Shown here one piece after another: positions 9,689 through 18,309 of a DNA stretch of 64,000 bases. The notes below the pieces were generated by a model. That model made no database searches. It saw only the letters and a list, made by a program, of their open reading frames with translations, and was not told the DNA's origin. This DNA is from Oscillospiraceae bacterium (GTDB lineage: Bacteria > Bacillota > Clostridia > Oscillospirales > Acutalibacteraceae). The DNA is taken from contig SVOH01000002.1 in assembly GCA_015066515.1 (NCBI GenBank), positions 1 to 64,000 on the forward strand, written 5' to 3'. Position numbers and translations under genes: made by a program. Within the stretch, counting starts at the first letter, position 1. Every line of letters starts with the position of its first letter.

Positions 9689-10588
9689 GTGAATATATTT
9701 CCTAAAGGTGCAAGAGTTTGTTTTATTGGCGACAGCATTACGCATAACAACCTATTTTTAGCACATATTGTAAGTTATTACCGCGAGCATTTTGCTGATT
9801 CAAAGGTAGAGTTTTACAACTGTGGTATTTCGGGCGGTACACTTAACACGACACTTGCTTGTTTTGATGAAGATATACTCCCCTACGACCCCACTCACGC
9901 GGTTATTATGATTGGTATAAACGATTCTGCCCGTTGGGCACTTCCGTTTGTAGGCGAAGAAAAATACACTATTCTTAAAAGTTCGTTTGAAGCATATAAA
10001 GAAAACCTTAAAAAGCTTTGCGACAAACTTGAAGATATGGGCGCTAAAATTACACTTTGCACACCTACCCCCTACGCCGAGTACATAGAAAGCGATGAAC
10101 CCGTTTTGCGCGGCGGCAGTGCTTTGTTACAGGCTTATGCCGATTACATACGCGAATTTGCAAAAGAAATGGGTTACCCCGTTTGTGATTATCACGATTA
10201 TTTTGTTCGTGTTATGCAAAGCGAAAACCTGTATAACCCCGACTACGTTCACCCAACCCCTCACGGTCAATACCATATGGCAAAGTGCTTTTTAGAATTT
10301 CAAGGTTTAGATATTGGTGAAGAAAAAGCATTGCCCGAGGATGTTGCAAAATGGCACGAGATTGTTGGCAAGCTGCGTAACACCATTGCCACTGAGCATT
10401 TTATACTAAATGATGATTTTACCACAACTAAGCAACAGCGTTGGGACGCAATAAAAGACTACCTCGAAAACGAACAGACAGGTCCATACGTTAATTACTT
10501 TAAAGAACTGTCAAAGCAGTATCAGGATATAAAACCAAAACAGCAAGAAAATATACAGTTTGTAATTGATTTTATGAAAAATCAGTAA
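9689..10588 (+). CDS. SGNH/GDSL hydrolase, cytoplasmic
   Basis: 299 aa, predicted esterase or acyl hydrolase of the SGNH superfamily. Block I is CFIGDSITHNN with the nucleophilic Ser near residue 15. Block III is MIGINDSA, giving the oxyanion Asn. Block V, DYVHPTPHGQYH, gives the Asp/His pair. There is no signal peptide, so it should act on imported, decorated sugars or small acyl substrates. The GTG at 9689 is chosen over the GTG at 9680 because AAAGGA is too close to the earlier codon. About 90 C-terminal residues lie beyond the catalytic core and look helical and charged. It faces the GH3 gene and shares a terminator with it. The substrate cannot be told from sequence alone. Confidence 0.88.
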   Translation: MNIFPKGARVCFIGDSITHNNLFLAHIVSYYREHFADSKVEFYNCGISGGTLNTTLACFDEDILPYDPTHAVIMIGINDSARWALPFVGEEKYTILKSSFEAYKENLKKLCDKLEDMGAKITLCTPTPYAEYIESDEPVLRGGSALLQAYADYIREFAKEMGYPVCDYHDYFVRVMQSENLYNPDYVHPTPHGQYHMAKCFLEFQGLDIGEEKALPEDVAKWHEIVGKLRNTIATEHFILNDDFTTTKQQRWDAIKDYLENEQTGPYVNYFKELSKQYQDIKPKQQENIQFVIDFMKNQ

Positions 10589-10623
10589 AGCAAAAGCCAC
10601 CGAATTCTCGGTGGCTTTTGCTT
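10588..10623. terminator. Shared bidirectional terminator
   Basis: Sixteen-base perfect inverted repeat (10588-10603 with 10608-10623) with a four-base loop. A-rich and T-rich ends allow termination of both the SGNH gene on the plus strand and the GH3 gene on the minus strand. The hairpin overlaps both stop codons. Confidence 0.9.
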
Positions 10624-12190
10624 ATTCAAAATCTATTTTAAAAGGTAGTGTTCCTTTGGCTTCGAGCTTGCCTGCAAGCACGTCTATAGCGTGAAGCTGA
10701 GAATCGGGCATCATATAGCCAAAAAGACGACGTGGTGTATGAAGAAGTGGCTTTACAGCGAAAGGATTGCCAAAGTGCAAAACAGCCGATACCTTACCCG
10801 ACATAATAAGCGAATTAATTACATACTCTGCTCTGCGTGTAAGGCAATCGGTACCTAGGTATGGCCCTGTAGCACAATAGGTAATAAACACAACCTCACT
10901 ATGCTTTGTAGCAGCAAGAAGCACGCGCTCATTGTCGGTAGCGGATGGAAATTCAGGAAAAAACTCTATATCAGAATCGGGGAATTCTTGTCTGATTTTA
11001 TCGGCAATATTATTCGGGTTATACCACTTGCCAAAACACACTTCCCCTGCGATTTCTTTTGATGTTTTATTGTCGGTAAGTATAACAAACAGCTTTTTAT
11101 TATCGGTATCAAGCGCCGCTGTAACACCGTCATCAGTTATTGCGGTTATGCAGTCTTTAGCAACGTTGTCAAGAGCTATGCGGTCAGCATCGGTAAACTC
11201 GCAGCTATCGGGTACGCTACCCAGCATTTGCTGTACTGCAAGTACACGACGCACCGCCTCGTTAAGTCGCTCCTCGCTAAAGGCACCGTCATAATAATTC
11301 TTTTTAAGCATTTCAAACGACTGCTTATTGGTAGAGCGATAGTTTGGCAATACAATATCGTTGCCTGCCGCTACCGCTAACCCCAAAATATTTTCTTCGC
11401 CCCAATCCTGCAAAATAGCCATCATTGCCATAGAATCGGTAAAGCAAAGGCCGTCAAAGCCCATATCTCTTATAATATCATTTACCTTTTTTGAAAGTGA
11501 TGCAGGGTGCTCGGGGTCAATGTCGCGAATAACTCGGTGGCTTGTCATAATTGATGGCAGCAAACCTTTTTCCATCAAATACTTATATGGCACAAGATCT
11601 AAGTTTATAATTGATTCTTTTGATACATCGGACGGTGTGTTGGTCATATGTAAATCTATAGTTACCGCTTCACCACCGGGATAATGCTTGCCGCAGGTTA
11701 AAAAATTGTTTTGAGCGCAAACCTCGGCTATAAGCTCGGCCGCGCGACCTACACGCTCAGGGTCATCAGAAAAATGCCTGTGAACGCTACAAGGACCGTC
11801 CGACTGTAAAACGTCTAAAACAGGACCCCACATACTGTTGTAGCCATCAAGCCTTGCCTCGTAAATTGTACCACGGGCAAAGGCGCGATAGTATTCGTCG
11901 TTATCACAAGCGGCAAGAGCCATAAGCGGAATTTTGGGTAGTTTACCATTGGGGTATCCCATTTCCATATCGGTAATTATAATAATGGGATAATCTGCTA
12001 CAGCCAATACCCCTTTCATAACATCAAGTTGAGAAAGGGGCACCTGAACACAACCAAGAGAATGGTTTTTTATGAGCTCCAACGTATATTCTAAATTTTC
12101 CTTATCATTAGGATTAAAATATCGCGCGCACATTAGCATACCAAGCTTTTGTTCGGTTGATAGCTCATCTATGTTTAACAAGGTTTTCAT
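10622..12190 (-). CDS. Glycoside hydrolase family 3, NagZ-like
   Basis: 522 aa, predicted beta-N-acetylhexosaminidase or related beta-glycosidase. The N-terminal TIM barrel covers about 1-340 and carries the family motif CGKHYPGGEAVTIDLHM near 166-182. The His-containing loop resembles the acid/base loop of NagZ-type enzymes. The probable nucleophile Asp lies in GLCFTDSMAM near residue 250. A C-terminal alpha/beta domain follows (about 350-522), as in two-domain GH3 enzymes from Firmicutes. There is no signal peptide, so it is cytoplasmic. AAAAGGAG precedes the ATG. Roles could include cell-wall amino-sugar recycling or host glycan use; the motif favours N-acetylglucosamine substrates, but phosphorolytic members exist. 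Confidence 0.9.
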   Translation of the reverse strand: MKTLLNIDELSTEQKLGMLMCARYFNPNDKENLEYTLELIKNHSLGCVQVPLSQLDVMKGVLAVADYPIIIITDMEMGYPNGKLPKIPLMALAACDNDEYYRAFARGTIYEARLDGYNSMWGPVLDVLQSDGPCSVHRHFSDDPERVGRAAELIAEVCAQNNFLTCGKHYPGGEAVTIDLHMTNTPSDVSKESIINLDLVPYKYLMEKGLLPSIMTSHRVIRDIDPEHPASLSKKVNDIIRDMGFDGLCFTDSMAMMAILQDWGEENILGLAVAAGNDIVLPNYRSTNKQSFEMLKKNYYDGAFSEERLNEAVRRVLAVQQMLGSVPDSCEFTDADRIALDNVAKDCITAITDDGVTAALDTDNKKLFVILTDNKTSKEIAGEVCFGKWYNPNNIADKIRQEFPDSDIEFFPEFPSATDNERVLLAATKHSEVVFITYCATGPYLGTDCLTRRAEYVINSLIMSGKVSAVLHFGNPFAVKPLLHTPRRLFGYMMPDSQLHAIDVLAGKLEAKGTLPFKIDFE

Positions 12191-12288
12191 AAAGATTCTC
12201 CTTTTCTATGGAGTTTTTTAAATTATATCAGTTTGTTTTATTACCGTCAAGCAACCATGACTTTACAATTAAAGCAACTAAATATAAC

Positions 12289-12315
12289 CCCCACGATTTT
12301 TAAAAAATCGTGGGG
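12289..12315 (-). terminator. Hairpin at the end of the his/ZIP/DUF4886 transcription unit
   Basis: A 13-base near-perfect inverted repeat starts 7 bases after the stop of the DUF4886 gene. On the minus strand it is followed by TTATATTTA, a weak T tract. It probably ends the long unit that begins at 22707. Confidence 0.7.
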
Positions 12316-12322
12316 TAACTTT

Positions 12323-13465
12323 TTACCTTGTATAATACGATTGTGTTATTTTGTATGGATTATCTATTGCATTTTTTGCCGATTCAACTATAATGTTTAA
12401 TTCTTCTGATGGAATCATAACGTTTGCAGCAAAATTCGTATCATATACACCTTGCCCTGTAAGATGGCAATACCAGGTAAACGCCGCAACAAAATAGCCA
12501 AATTCTTCGCTTAGATGCGAGCCGTCATCAAGATGAACAATATCTTTTAACTTTGAAGTGCGAGCATTCATAATTGCAGCACCAATAGGTGCTACCGAAT
12601 CAAATTTACCGCTTGGAATAACTATATCGTTTGTGCAATTTACTATGCTTTCATACATAAATTTTTCGTCGCCATTATAGCTATTCGGTGTCAACCATTT
12701 TGAACCGTTTTGGTAACCCCATATTAAGTGCCATATAAGCTTTGAATTAGGACATTTTGCTTTAATATAATCTGCAACATTGTTAAGGTTTTTGTAACCG
12801 TCGGCTTTGCCTGAAAGACCCGAACTGTTTTGTGTGGTTATAACGTCCCAATCACCCTCAGCCAAAAGGCTGTCAATAGTGCAGTCTTTAGTGGACGTCC
12901 AATTACCGTTATTGTTTCTAAACACCTCATACGCGGCATTGCTTTTTTGTATATTTTCCCAATGTTGATCAAGCGAACAGCCTGCAATATACATAACCGC
13001 AATATCTACGTTTTTAACGCCTTCTGATTTGCAAATATCATACAGCTCCCACAAAGCGTTTTTGCCGTAGCTGTTGCTTATTGAAAGTAGCTTTATACTT
13101 TCTATAGGGTATTCCTTTGTATAGCTGTCACCGCAGTTTTGACAACTATATTTTTTCGTTCCCGCTTTAAAAAGCTGGGCTGTTTGCTCGATTGTCTCAT
13201 TGTATTTATGCGAGCAATTTTGGGGATCGGTTTTAGAAGAAATTTCATCCGATGATGTTAAGATTTCACTTTTACTTGATATATCGGTTGCACTTGACAT
13301 ATTATCATCACCTTGCACATTATTAGAAGTGTTTGTTGTGTTTTCTATTACAACCTCTTCTGTTATAACCACTTCAGAATAATTTGACTGCGTATCATTG
13401 TTATTATTACACCCACAAAATAAAGTTAAAATTAAACAAAAACTTAAACAAACTAATTTTTTCAT
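12323..13465 (-). CDS. DUF4886-type SGNH lipoprotein
   Basis: 380 aa. The N terminus MKKLVCLSFCLILTLFCGCN looks like a lipoprotein signal with Cys19 as the lipid anchor. A Ser/Thr/Asn/Asp-rich linker runs to about 85. A short zinc-finger-like module with C-H and CxxC (CSHKYNE, CQNCG) spans about 88-120. The rest resembles DUF4886, an SGNH-fold domain found in Bacteroidetes and Clostridia, with the possible nucleophile in LLSISNSYGKNALWE and a late LDDGSHLSEEFGYF block supplying Asp/His. It likely acts outside the membrane on acylated glycans, but activity is unproven for the family. It begins 6 bases after the ZIP gene, so it is probably co-transcribed with the his operon, an odd partner. Confidence 0.78.
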   Translation of the reverse strand: MKKLVCLSFCLILTLFCGCNNNNDTQSNYSEVVITEEVVIENTTNTSNNVQGDDNMSSATDISSKSEILTSSDEISSKTDPQNCSHKYNETIEQTAQLFKAGTKKYSCQNCGDSYTKEYPIESIKLLSISNSYGKNALWELYDICKSEGVKNVDIAVMYIAGCSLDQHWENIQKSNAAYEVFRNNNGNWTSTKDCTIDSLLAEGDWDVITTQNSSGLSGKADGYKNLNNVADYIKAKCPNSKLIWHLIWGYQNGSKWLTPNSYNGDEKFMYESIVNCTNDIVIPSGKFDSVAPIGAAIMNARTSKLKDIVHLDDGSHLSEEFGYFVAAFTWYCHLTGQGVYDTNFAANVMIPSEELNIIVESAKNAIDNPYKITQSYYTR

Positions 13466-13471
13466 ATTACA

Positions 13472-14224
13472 TCACCCTAATAAAACATCTAACACCAGCA
13501 TCACGCAAAAGCCTACTATCATTGAGTAGGTTGCGGCGCGCTCGTGGCCGTGGGCGTGGGTTTCGTTTAGCATTTCGTCACTTACTACATAAAGCATTGT
13601 ACCGCCTGCAAAGCTTAAAGCTATTGGCAAAATAACAGTTGCAATGTTTACTGCTAAGTAACCTATAAGCGTACCGATAACCTCGACAACACCCGTAGCA
13701 ATAGCAGAAACCATAGTCTTACGCGGGCTAATGCCTGCAGCTAGCATAGGTGATATAATTACCATACCCTCGGGGATATTTTGAAGTGCTATACCACTTG
13801 CTATAAGCAATGCCTGACCGCTATCGCCCGTGCCAAAACCAACACCTGCGGCAATGCCCTCGGGCAAGTTGTGAATGGCTATAGCTAATACAAAAAGCAG
13901 CACCTTATTAATATTGGCATTATTATGATTCTCGCTGTCTACACCGGCAAGTCGATGCAAGTGAGGAATAAGCTTGTCCATAAGATTAAGGCATATAGCA
14001 CCTGCAAAGATGCCGATAATGGCATACAAAAGTCCCCACTTACCACCTAATTCTACCGAAGGTAATATGAGTCCTATAACAGCCGCCGCAAGCATAATAC
14101 CCGCAGCAAAAGACATAACAACATCAGAAAATTTGTGCGATACTTTTTTAAACACAAAGCCTATTATAGCACCTATAACGGTTGCCATACCAACGCCGAG
14201 TGCAGTTATTAATACTTCTTTCAT
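13472..14224 (-). CDS. ZIP family divalent metal transporter (GufA/ZupT type)
   Basis: 250 aa membrane protein with about eight membrane helices, importing Zn2+ and possibly Fe2+ or Mn2+. The metal-site motifs of the family are present: HNLPEG in one helix (near 117) and QNIPEG in the next (near 149). A His-rich stretch ETHAHGHE lies near residue 228 close to the C-terminal helix, and an HLHRLAG segment lies in the central loop. It starts 12 bases after the PHP phosphatase gene and so is in the his operon. Several enzymes there (HisD, HisI, HisB, PHP phosphatase) are metalloenzymes, which gives a possible reason for co-expression; this is inference. Confidence 0.92.
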   Translation of the reverse strand: MKEVLITALGVGMATVIGAIIGFVFKKVSHKFSDVVMSFAAGIMLAAAVIGLILPSVELGGKWGLLYAIIGIFAGAICLNLMDKLIPHLHRLAGVDSENHNNANINKVLLFVLAIAIHNLPEGIAAGVGFGTGDSGQALLIASGIALQNIPEGMVIISPMLAAGISPRKTMVSAIATGVVEVIGTLIGYLAVNIATVILPIALSFAGGTMLYVVSDEMLNETHAHGHERAATYSMIVGFCVMLVLDVLLG

Positions 14225-14236
14225 TTTTGTCCCCTA

Positions 14237-14983
14237 TTACAAATATTTTTGTATCTCTTCATATCCGCAAAGCAAATAATTTTTGTTATGACAGTCGGAT
14301 GAGAAAATCATTTTTTTACCGTGCGATTTAAAATACTCAATAATTTCTTTTGACGGATATGGCTTGCTTACGTGACCACGTGCAATACCGCCTGTGTTAA
14401 TTTCTACCACGGCAGGTGTTTTTATAATAGTGTCAGCCGCCGCCTGCCACGCCGCAATATAACGCGGATGCTTTGTATCAAAAAGGCTTCCGTCAGCGTT
14501 ATATTTTACAATTAAATCAAAGTGACCTATTATATCACATTTTAGCTTATTATAAAGCTCGGCAACAGTGGTGTAATAATCCTCAATATAGGCATAAAAA
14601 TCGCCGCCATAATACTTGTTTACAGCCTCTATCTGCTTTTCGCGACTGTAGTCAATACAAAGATATTCACCGTTTTTATAAATATAATGCACCGAACCTA
14701 AAATATAATCATAATCATCCGTCGGCTCGTTGCTATGATAATCATATTCAATACCGAGCAGTATTTTAATTTTATCCTTATATTTTTCTTTTAAAGCATT
14801 TATTTCTTTTTTGTAAAGCTCGGTACCCGCGCGCGTCATACAAGGCTCAAGATCAAATTCGGTATAGGAATGTCCCGAAAAGCCAAGCTCTGAAAGGCCA
14901 AGCTCTATTGCCTTTTGCACCATTTCTTCAGCTGTGCTTTTGCCGTCGCAATAGGTGGTGTGCGTATGATAATTATAAAGCAT
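14237..14983 (-). CDS. hisJ: Histidinol-phosphatase, PHP type
   Basis: 248 aa. Removes phosphate from L-histidinol phosphate, the penultimate substrate in histidine synthesis. It belongs to the PHP family (often called HisJ or HisK), not the HAD-type HisB-N. Metal-ligand motifs are NYHTHTTYCDGK at the N terminus, GFSGHSY near 35, IIGHFDLIVKY near 154 and SSDCHNKNY near the end, together forming the usual metal centre. Start and stop overlap hisIE in the sequence TAATG, so the two are translationally coupled. Its place at the end of a complete his operon strongly supports this role over other PHP functions. Confidence 0.93.
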   Translation of the reverse strand: MLYNYHTHTTYCDGKSTAEEMVQKAIELGLSELGFSGHSYTEFDLEPCMTRAGTELYKKEINALKEKYKDKIKILLGIEYDYHSNEPTDDYDYILGSVHYIYKNGEYLCIDYSREKQIEAVNKYYGGDFYAYIEDYYTTVAELYNKLKCDIIGHFDLIVKYNADGSLFDTKHPRYIAAWQAAADTIIKTPAVVEINTGGIARGHVSKPYPSKEIIEYFKSHGKKMIFSSDCHNKNYLLCGYEEIQKYL

Positions 14984-15633
14984 TATTTTGTCATCTTTTC
15001 CTGTTTTACTTTGTGGTCTATTATGTGACGGGATGCGAGTTCGCGATGTACATCCTCTACAGTAATGCCCATTTGCACCATAAGCACCATTGCGTGATAC
15101 GCAAGGTCTGCAAGCTCGTAGACCGTTTCTGCCTTATCGTCGGCCTTACCCGCAATAATAACCTCGGTACACTCTTCGCCCACTTTTTTGAGTATTTTAT
15201 CAATACCCTTTTCGAATAGATAGGTTGTGTATGAGCCTTCGGGTTTCTCTACCTTACGACCTACAAGCATATCGTAAAGATTTTGCAAAGAAAATTCGTG
15301 CAATTCGTCTGACTGCCAAACAGAATTTGTAAAGCAAGAATCGGTTCCCTTGTGACAAGCGGGACCATCCCTTTCAACCACTACCACCAAAGCGTCATTG
15401 TCGCAATCGGCCGTTATGCTTACTATATGCTGATAATTGCCGCTGGTCTCACCCTTAAGCCAAAGTTCATTACGTGAGCGACTGTAAAAACAAGTAAGTC
15501 CTTTTTCTATAGAAATCTGTAGACTTTCACGGTTCATATATGCTACGGTTAAAACCTTTTTTGTGATACTGTCTACCACAACAGCAGGGATTAAACCTTT
15601 TTCGTCAAATTTAAGTTCGTCAATATTTACCAT
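14983..15633 (-). CDS. hisIE: Phosphoribosyl-AMP cyclohydrolase/phosphoribosyl-ATP diphosphatase
   Basis: 216 aa bifunctional enzyme for steps two and three of histidine synthesis. The N-terminal HisI half (about 1-115) shows the family segment TCFYSRSRNELWLKGETSGN and metal-binding residues in DCDNDALVV and GPACHKGTDSCF. The C-terminal HisE half (about 120-205) shows KVGEECTEVIIAGK and ELADLAYHAMVLM, typical of the MazG-like all-helical diphosphatase. It starts 2 bases after hisF and overlaps the PHP phosphatase by one base. Confidence 0.97.
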   Translation of the reverse strand: MVNIDELKFDEKGLIPAVVVDSITKKVLTVAYMNRESLQISIEKGLTCFYSRSRNELWLKGETSGNYQHIVSITADCDNDALVVVVERDGPACHKGTDSCFTNSVWQSDELHEFSLQNLYDMLVGRKVEKPEGSYTTYLFEKGIDKILKKVGEECTEVIIAGKADDKAETVYELADLAYHAMVLMVQMGITVEDVHRELASRHIIDHKVKQEKMTK

Positions 15634-15635
15634 AA

Positions 15636-16394
15636 TTATAACCTCACGATTATGTTATTATTTTTTAATTCTCTTTTCAAATCAGGAATAGCAACTTCTC
15701 CAAAATGGAAGATTGAAGCCGCAAGACCCGCATCAATATCGGGGATTTCTTTAAACAAATCTATAAAGTGCTGTATATTACCGGCCCCTCCCGATGCAAT
15801 TACGGGAACCTTTACAGCATCACAAACAAGTTTTAAAAGCTCTATATCAAAGCCTTGCTTTACGCCGTCGGTATCAATAGAGTTTACAACTATTTCACCC
15901 GCACCGTTTGCCACGCCCTGTTTTATCCAGTTTATTGCTTCAATGCCTGTATCTTCTCGGCCGCCTTTAGCAAAAACGTGAAATGCACCGTCAACACGTT
16001 TTATATCTACCGATAATACAACACATTGGTCGCCGTATTTGTGCGCCGCCTCTTTAATTAAAGATGGGTTTTTTATAGCGCCCGAATTTACACTAACCTT
16101 ATCAGCGCCGCACTTTAGCACGCGGTCAAAATCATCAACAGTGTTTATGCCGCCGCCAACTGTCAGCGGTATAAAGATTTCACTTGCAACCTTAGTAAGT
16201 ATATCGGTAAAAAGCTGTCTGCCCTCGTAAGATGCTGTTATATCATAAAACACAAGCTCGTCAGCTAAACTGTCAGAATAAGCCCTTGCAAGCTCAATTG
16301 GTGACGATACATCATTAAGACCTTTAAAATTCGTTCCCTTTACTACCCTGCCGTCTTTTATATCAAGGCAGGGAATAATTCTTTTTGTAATCAT
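15636..16394 (-). CDS. hisF: Imidazole glycerol phosphate synthase, cyclase subunit
   Basis: 252 aa half-barrel TIM protein that receives ammonia from HisH and makes imidazole glycerol phosphate and AICAR. The catalytic Asp in IPCLDIKDGRVVKG (about residue 11) and the second Asp in LSVDIKRVDG (about 130) are present, as are phosphate-binding glycine loops (VGGGI, ASGGAG). Its ATG overlaps the hisA stop by four bases (ATGA), indicating coupling. Confidence 0.98.
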   Translation of the reverse strand: MITKRIIPCLDIKDGRVVKGTNFKGLNDVSSPIELARAYSDSLADELVFYDITASYEGRQLFTDILTKVASEIFIPLTVGGGINTVDDFDRVLKCGADKVSVNSGAIKNPSLIKEAAHKYGDQCVVLSVDIKRVDGAFHVFAKGGREDTGIEAINWIKQGVANGAGEIVVNSIDTDGVKQGFDIELLKLVCDAVKVPVIASGGAGNIQHFIDLFKEIPDIDAGLAASIFHFGEVAIPDLKRELKNNNIIVRL

Positions 16395-17104
16395 TTAGCC
16401 GCCTCCAAAGCGTCTTTTAAATCAATAGCACCTATATAATAAGCCTTGCCTATTATAGCGCCGTAAATGTTCATTTCACGAAGTTTTTTAACGTCATCAA
16501 GGCTTGATACGCCACCCGATGCCGTAATATTCATTGAATATTTTTGTGATAATTTTTTATAAAGCTCAAGGTTTGTGCCACGCATAGCACCATCCTTTGA
16601 AATATCGGTGCAAATGATATACTTGATACCTATATTTTGCATATCATAAAGGAAATCTTCAAGTGTAATTTGTGACTTTTCGAGCCATCCTTTTATAGCA
16701 ATAAACCCGTCTTTTACATCTGCGCCAACGGCAATTTTATCGCCGTATTTTTTAACTGCCTCTTTTAAAAACTCGGGGTTAGTAACTGCCGCAGTGCCAA
16801 GTATTACGCGACCTACGCCCGCTAACAAATACTTTTCAACAGTAGCCATATCACGAATTCCGCCACCAATTTCAACAAACAGGCTTGTCTCATTTGCCAC
16901 CTGCCCCACTATGTCAAGATTAGGTGTTGTTCCGTCTTTAGCGCCCTCTAAATCCACCATATGAATATGTGTGGCACCCGTCGCTTCAAAATCACGCGCG
17001 ATTTCAATGGGATTTTCGCTGTAAACGGTCATATTTTGGTAGTCACCCTTATAAAGACGAACTGCCTTTTTATCATACAAATCTATTGCAGGAAAAATTA
17101 TCAT
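16391..17104 (-). CDS. hisA: ProFAR isomerase
   Basis: 237 aa TIM-barrel enzyme that isomerises ProFAR to PRFAR. The N-terminal catalytic Asp is in FPAIDLYDKKAVRLYKGDY (about residue 7) and the C-half Asp is in ICTDISKDGAMRG (about 130); paired glycine loops (EIGGGIR, ASGGVSS) bind the two phosphates. It is 3 bases after hisH and overlaps hisF by four bases, so the three genes for PRFAR production and use are tightly coupled. Confidence 0.98.
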   Translation of the reverse strand: MIIFPAIDLYDKKAVRLYKGDYQNMTVYSENPIEIARDFEATGATHIHMVDLEGAKDGTTPNLDIVGQVANETSLFVEIGGGIRDMATVEKYLLAGVGRVILGTAAVTNPEFLKEAVKKYGDKIAVGADVKDGFIAIKGWLEKSQITLEDFLYDMQNIGIKYIICTDISKDGAMRGTNLELYKKLSQKYSMNITASGGVSSLDDVKKLREMNIYGAIIGKAYYIGAIDLKDALEAAK

Positions 17105-17107
17105 TTT

Positions 17108-17719
17108 TTACTCCATTTCACAAAAAGCTCGCAAGATATTTAGCCCTACCTCACCGCTTTTTTCGGGATGAAACTGACATCCCATAACGTTATCTTTTTG
17201 TACCGCTGCAGTAAGCTCTTTGCCGTACTCTGCCGTAGCAATTACACTGTCATCACAGTCGGTTGCATAAAAAGAATGAACAAAATATACACAATCGTTT
17301 TGGTTTATATATTTAAACAAATTACTTTCTTTAGTAAAATGCAATGCATTCCAACCAATGTGTGGAATTTTTAAATCAGCAGGAATACTGTCCTTCATAG
17401 GAACAATATTACCTTTTAAAAGACCTAAACCCTCGTGGCAACCGTATTCATAGCTTTGCTGGAAAAGCATTTGCATACCAAGGCAGATACCCATAAGCTT
17501 TTTGCCTTTTTGCGCTTGTTCAACTATTACTTTATCAAGACCGCTGTCACGCAGTTTGCGTACCGCATCCTCAAATGCGCCAACACCCGGTAGTATTATT
17601 CCGTCTGCGTCGCTTATTACTTGCGGATCTGCAGTAACTACTATATCCGCACCAATTTTATTAAATGAAGAAATAAGCGAAAAAAGGTTACCCACACCAT
17701 AATCTACTATTGCTATCAT
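17108..17719 (-). CDS. hisH: Imidazole glycerol phosphate synthase, glutaminase subunit
   Basis: 203 aa class I glutamine amidotransferase that supplies ammonia to HisF. The nucleophile is Cys79 in GICLGMQM; the His/Glu pair is in CQFHPEKSGEVG near the C terminus. The oxyanion-region PGVGAFEDA is also present. It overlaps hisB by four bases. Confidence 0.98.
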   Translation of the reverse strand: MIAIVDYGVGNLFSLISSFNKIGADIVVTADPQVISDADGIILPGVGAFEDAVRKLRDSGLDKVIVEQAQKGKKLMGICLGMQMLFQQSYEYGCHEGLGLLKGNIVPMKDSIPADLKIPHIGWNALHFTKESNLFKYINQNDCVYFVHSFYATDCDDSVIATAEYGKELTAAVQKDNVMGCQFHPEKSGEVGLNILRAFCEME

Positions 17720-18306
17720 GCTATAACACCTTTCGTTGAGGGAATATCATCGGCAAACGCCTTATCAATAGCCACTGCGGTACGTAAAGTACGAGCAATT
17801 GATTTAAAACATCCCTCAATTATATGGTGAGAATTCTCTCCTGCAAATTTAACCATATGTGTAGTAATGCCCGAATTATAGGCAAAAGCGGACCAAAACT
17901 CGTGATTAAGCTCGGTGTCAAAATCGCCTACCTTTTCGGTGGGCATTTCCACCTCGTAATAGCAGCCACCTCTGCCCGAAATATCAACAGCGGTAAGAAT
18001 TAACGACTCATCCATAGGCAGTGTAGTATCACCATAACGGTTAATACCCTTTTTATCACCCAGCGCTTCTTTAAAGGCTTGGCCCAATGCTATACCGATA
18101 TCTTCGGTGGTGTGATGATAATCGACCTCTATGTCGCCTACACATTTTACCGTCATATCGAAGCGACCGTGACGGGCAAAAAGGGTTAACATATGGTCTA
18201 AAAACGGACAGCTTGTATCACAAACCGACTCGCCCTTGCCGTCAAGGTTAAGGGTGAGCTTAATATCGGTTTCGGCTGTTTTTCTTATAATTTCTGCTTT
18301 TCTCAT
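17716..18306 (-). CDS. hisB: Imidazoleglycerol-phosphate dehydratase
   Basis: 196 aa, the monofunctional dehydratase form, without the HAD phosphatase half found in enterobacteria; the phosphatase is supplied by the PHP protein downstream. Manganese-binding repeats are visible as DYHHTTEDIGIALGQAF (about 65) and NSHHIIEGCFKSIAR (about 162). The gene starts 3 bases after hisC and overlaps hisH by four bases. Confidence 0.98.
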   Translation of the reverse strand: MRKAEIIRKTAETDIKLTLNLDGKGESVCDTSCPFLDHMLTLFARHGRFDMTVKCVGDIEVDYHHTTEDIGIALGQAFKEALGDKKGINRYGDTTLPMDESLILTAVDISGRGGCYYEVEMPTEKVGDFDTELNHEFWSAFAYNSGITTHMVKFAGENSHHIIEGCFKSIARTLRTAVAIDKAFADDIPSTKGVIA

Positions 18307-18309
18307 TTA

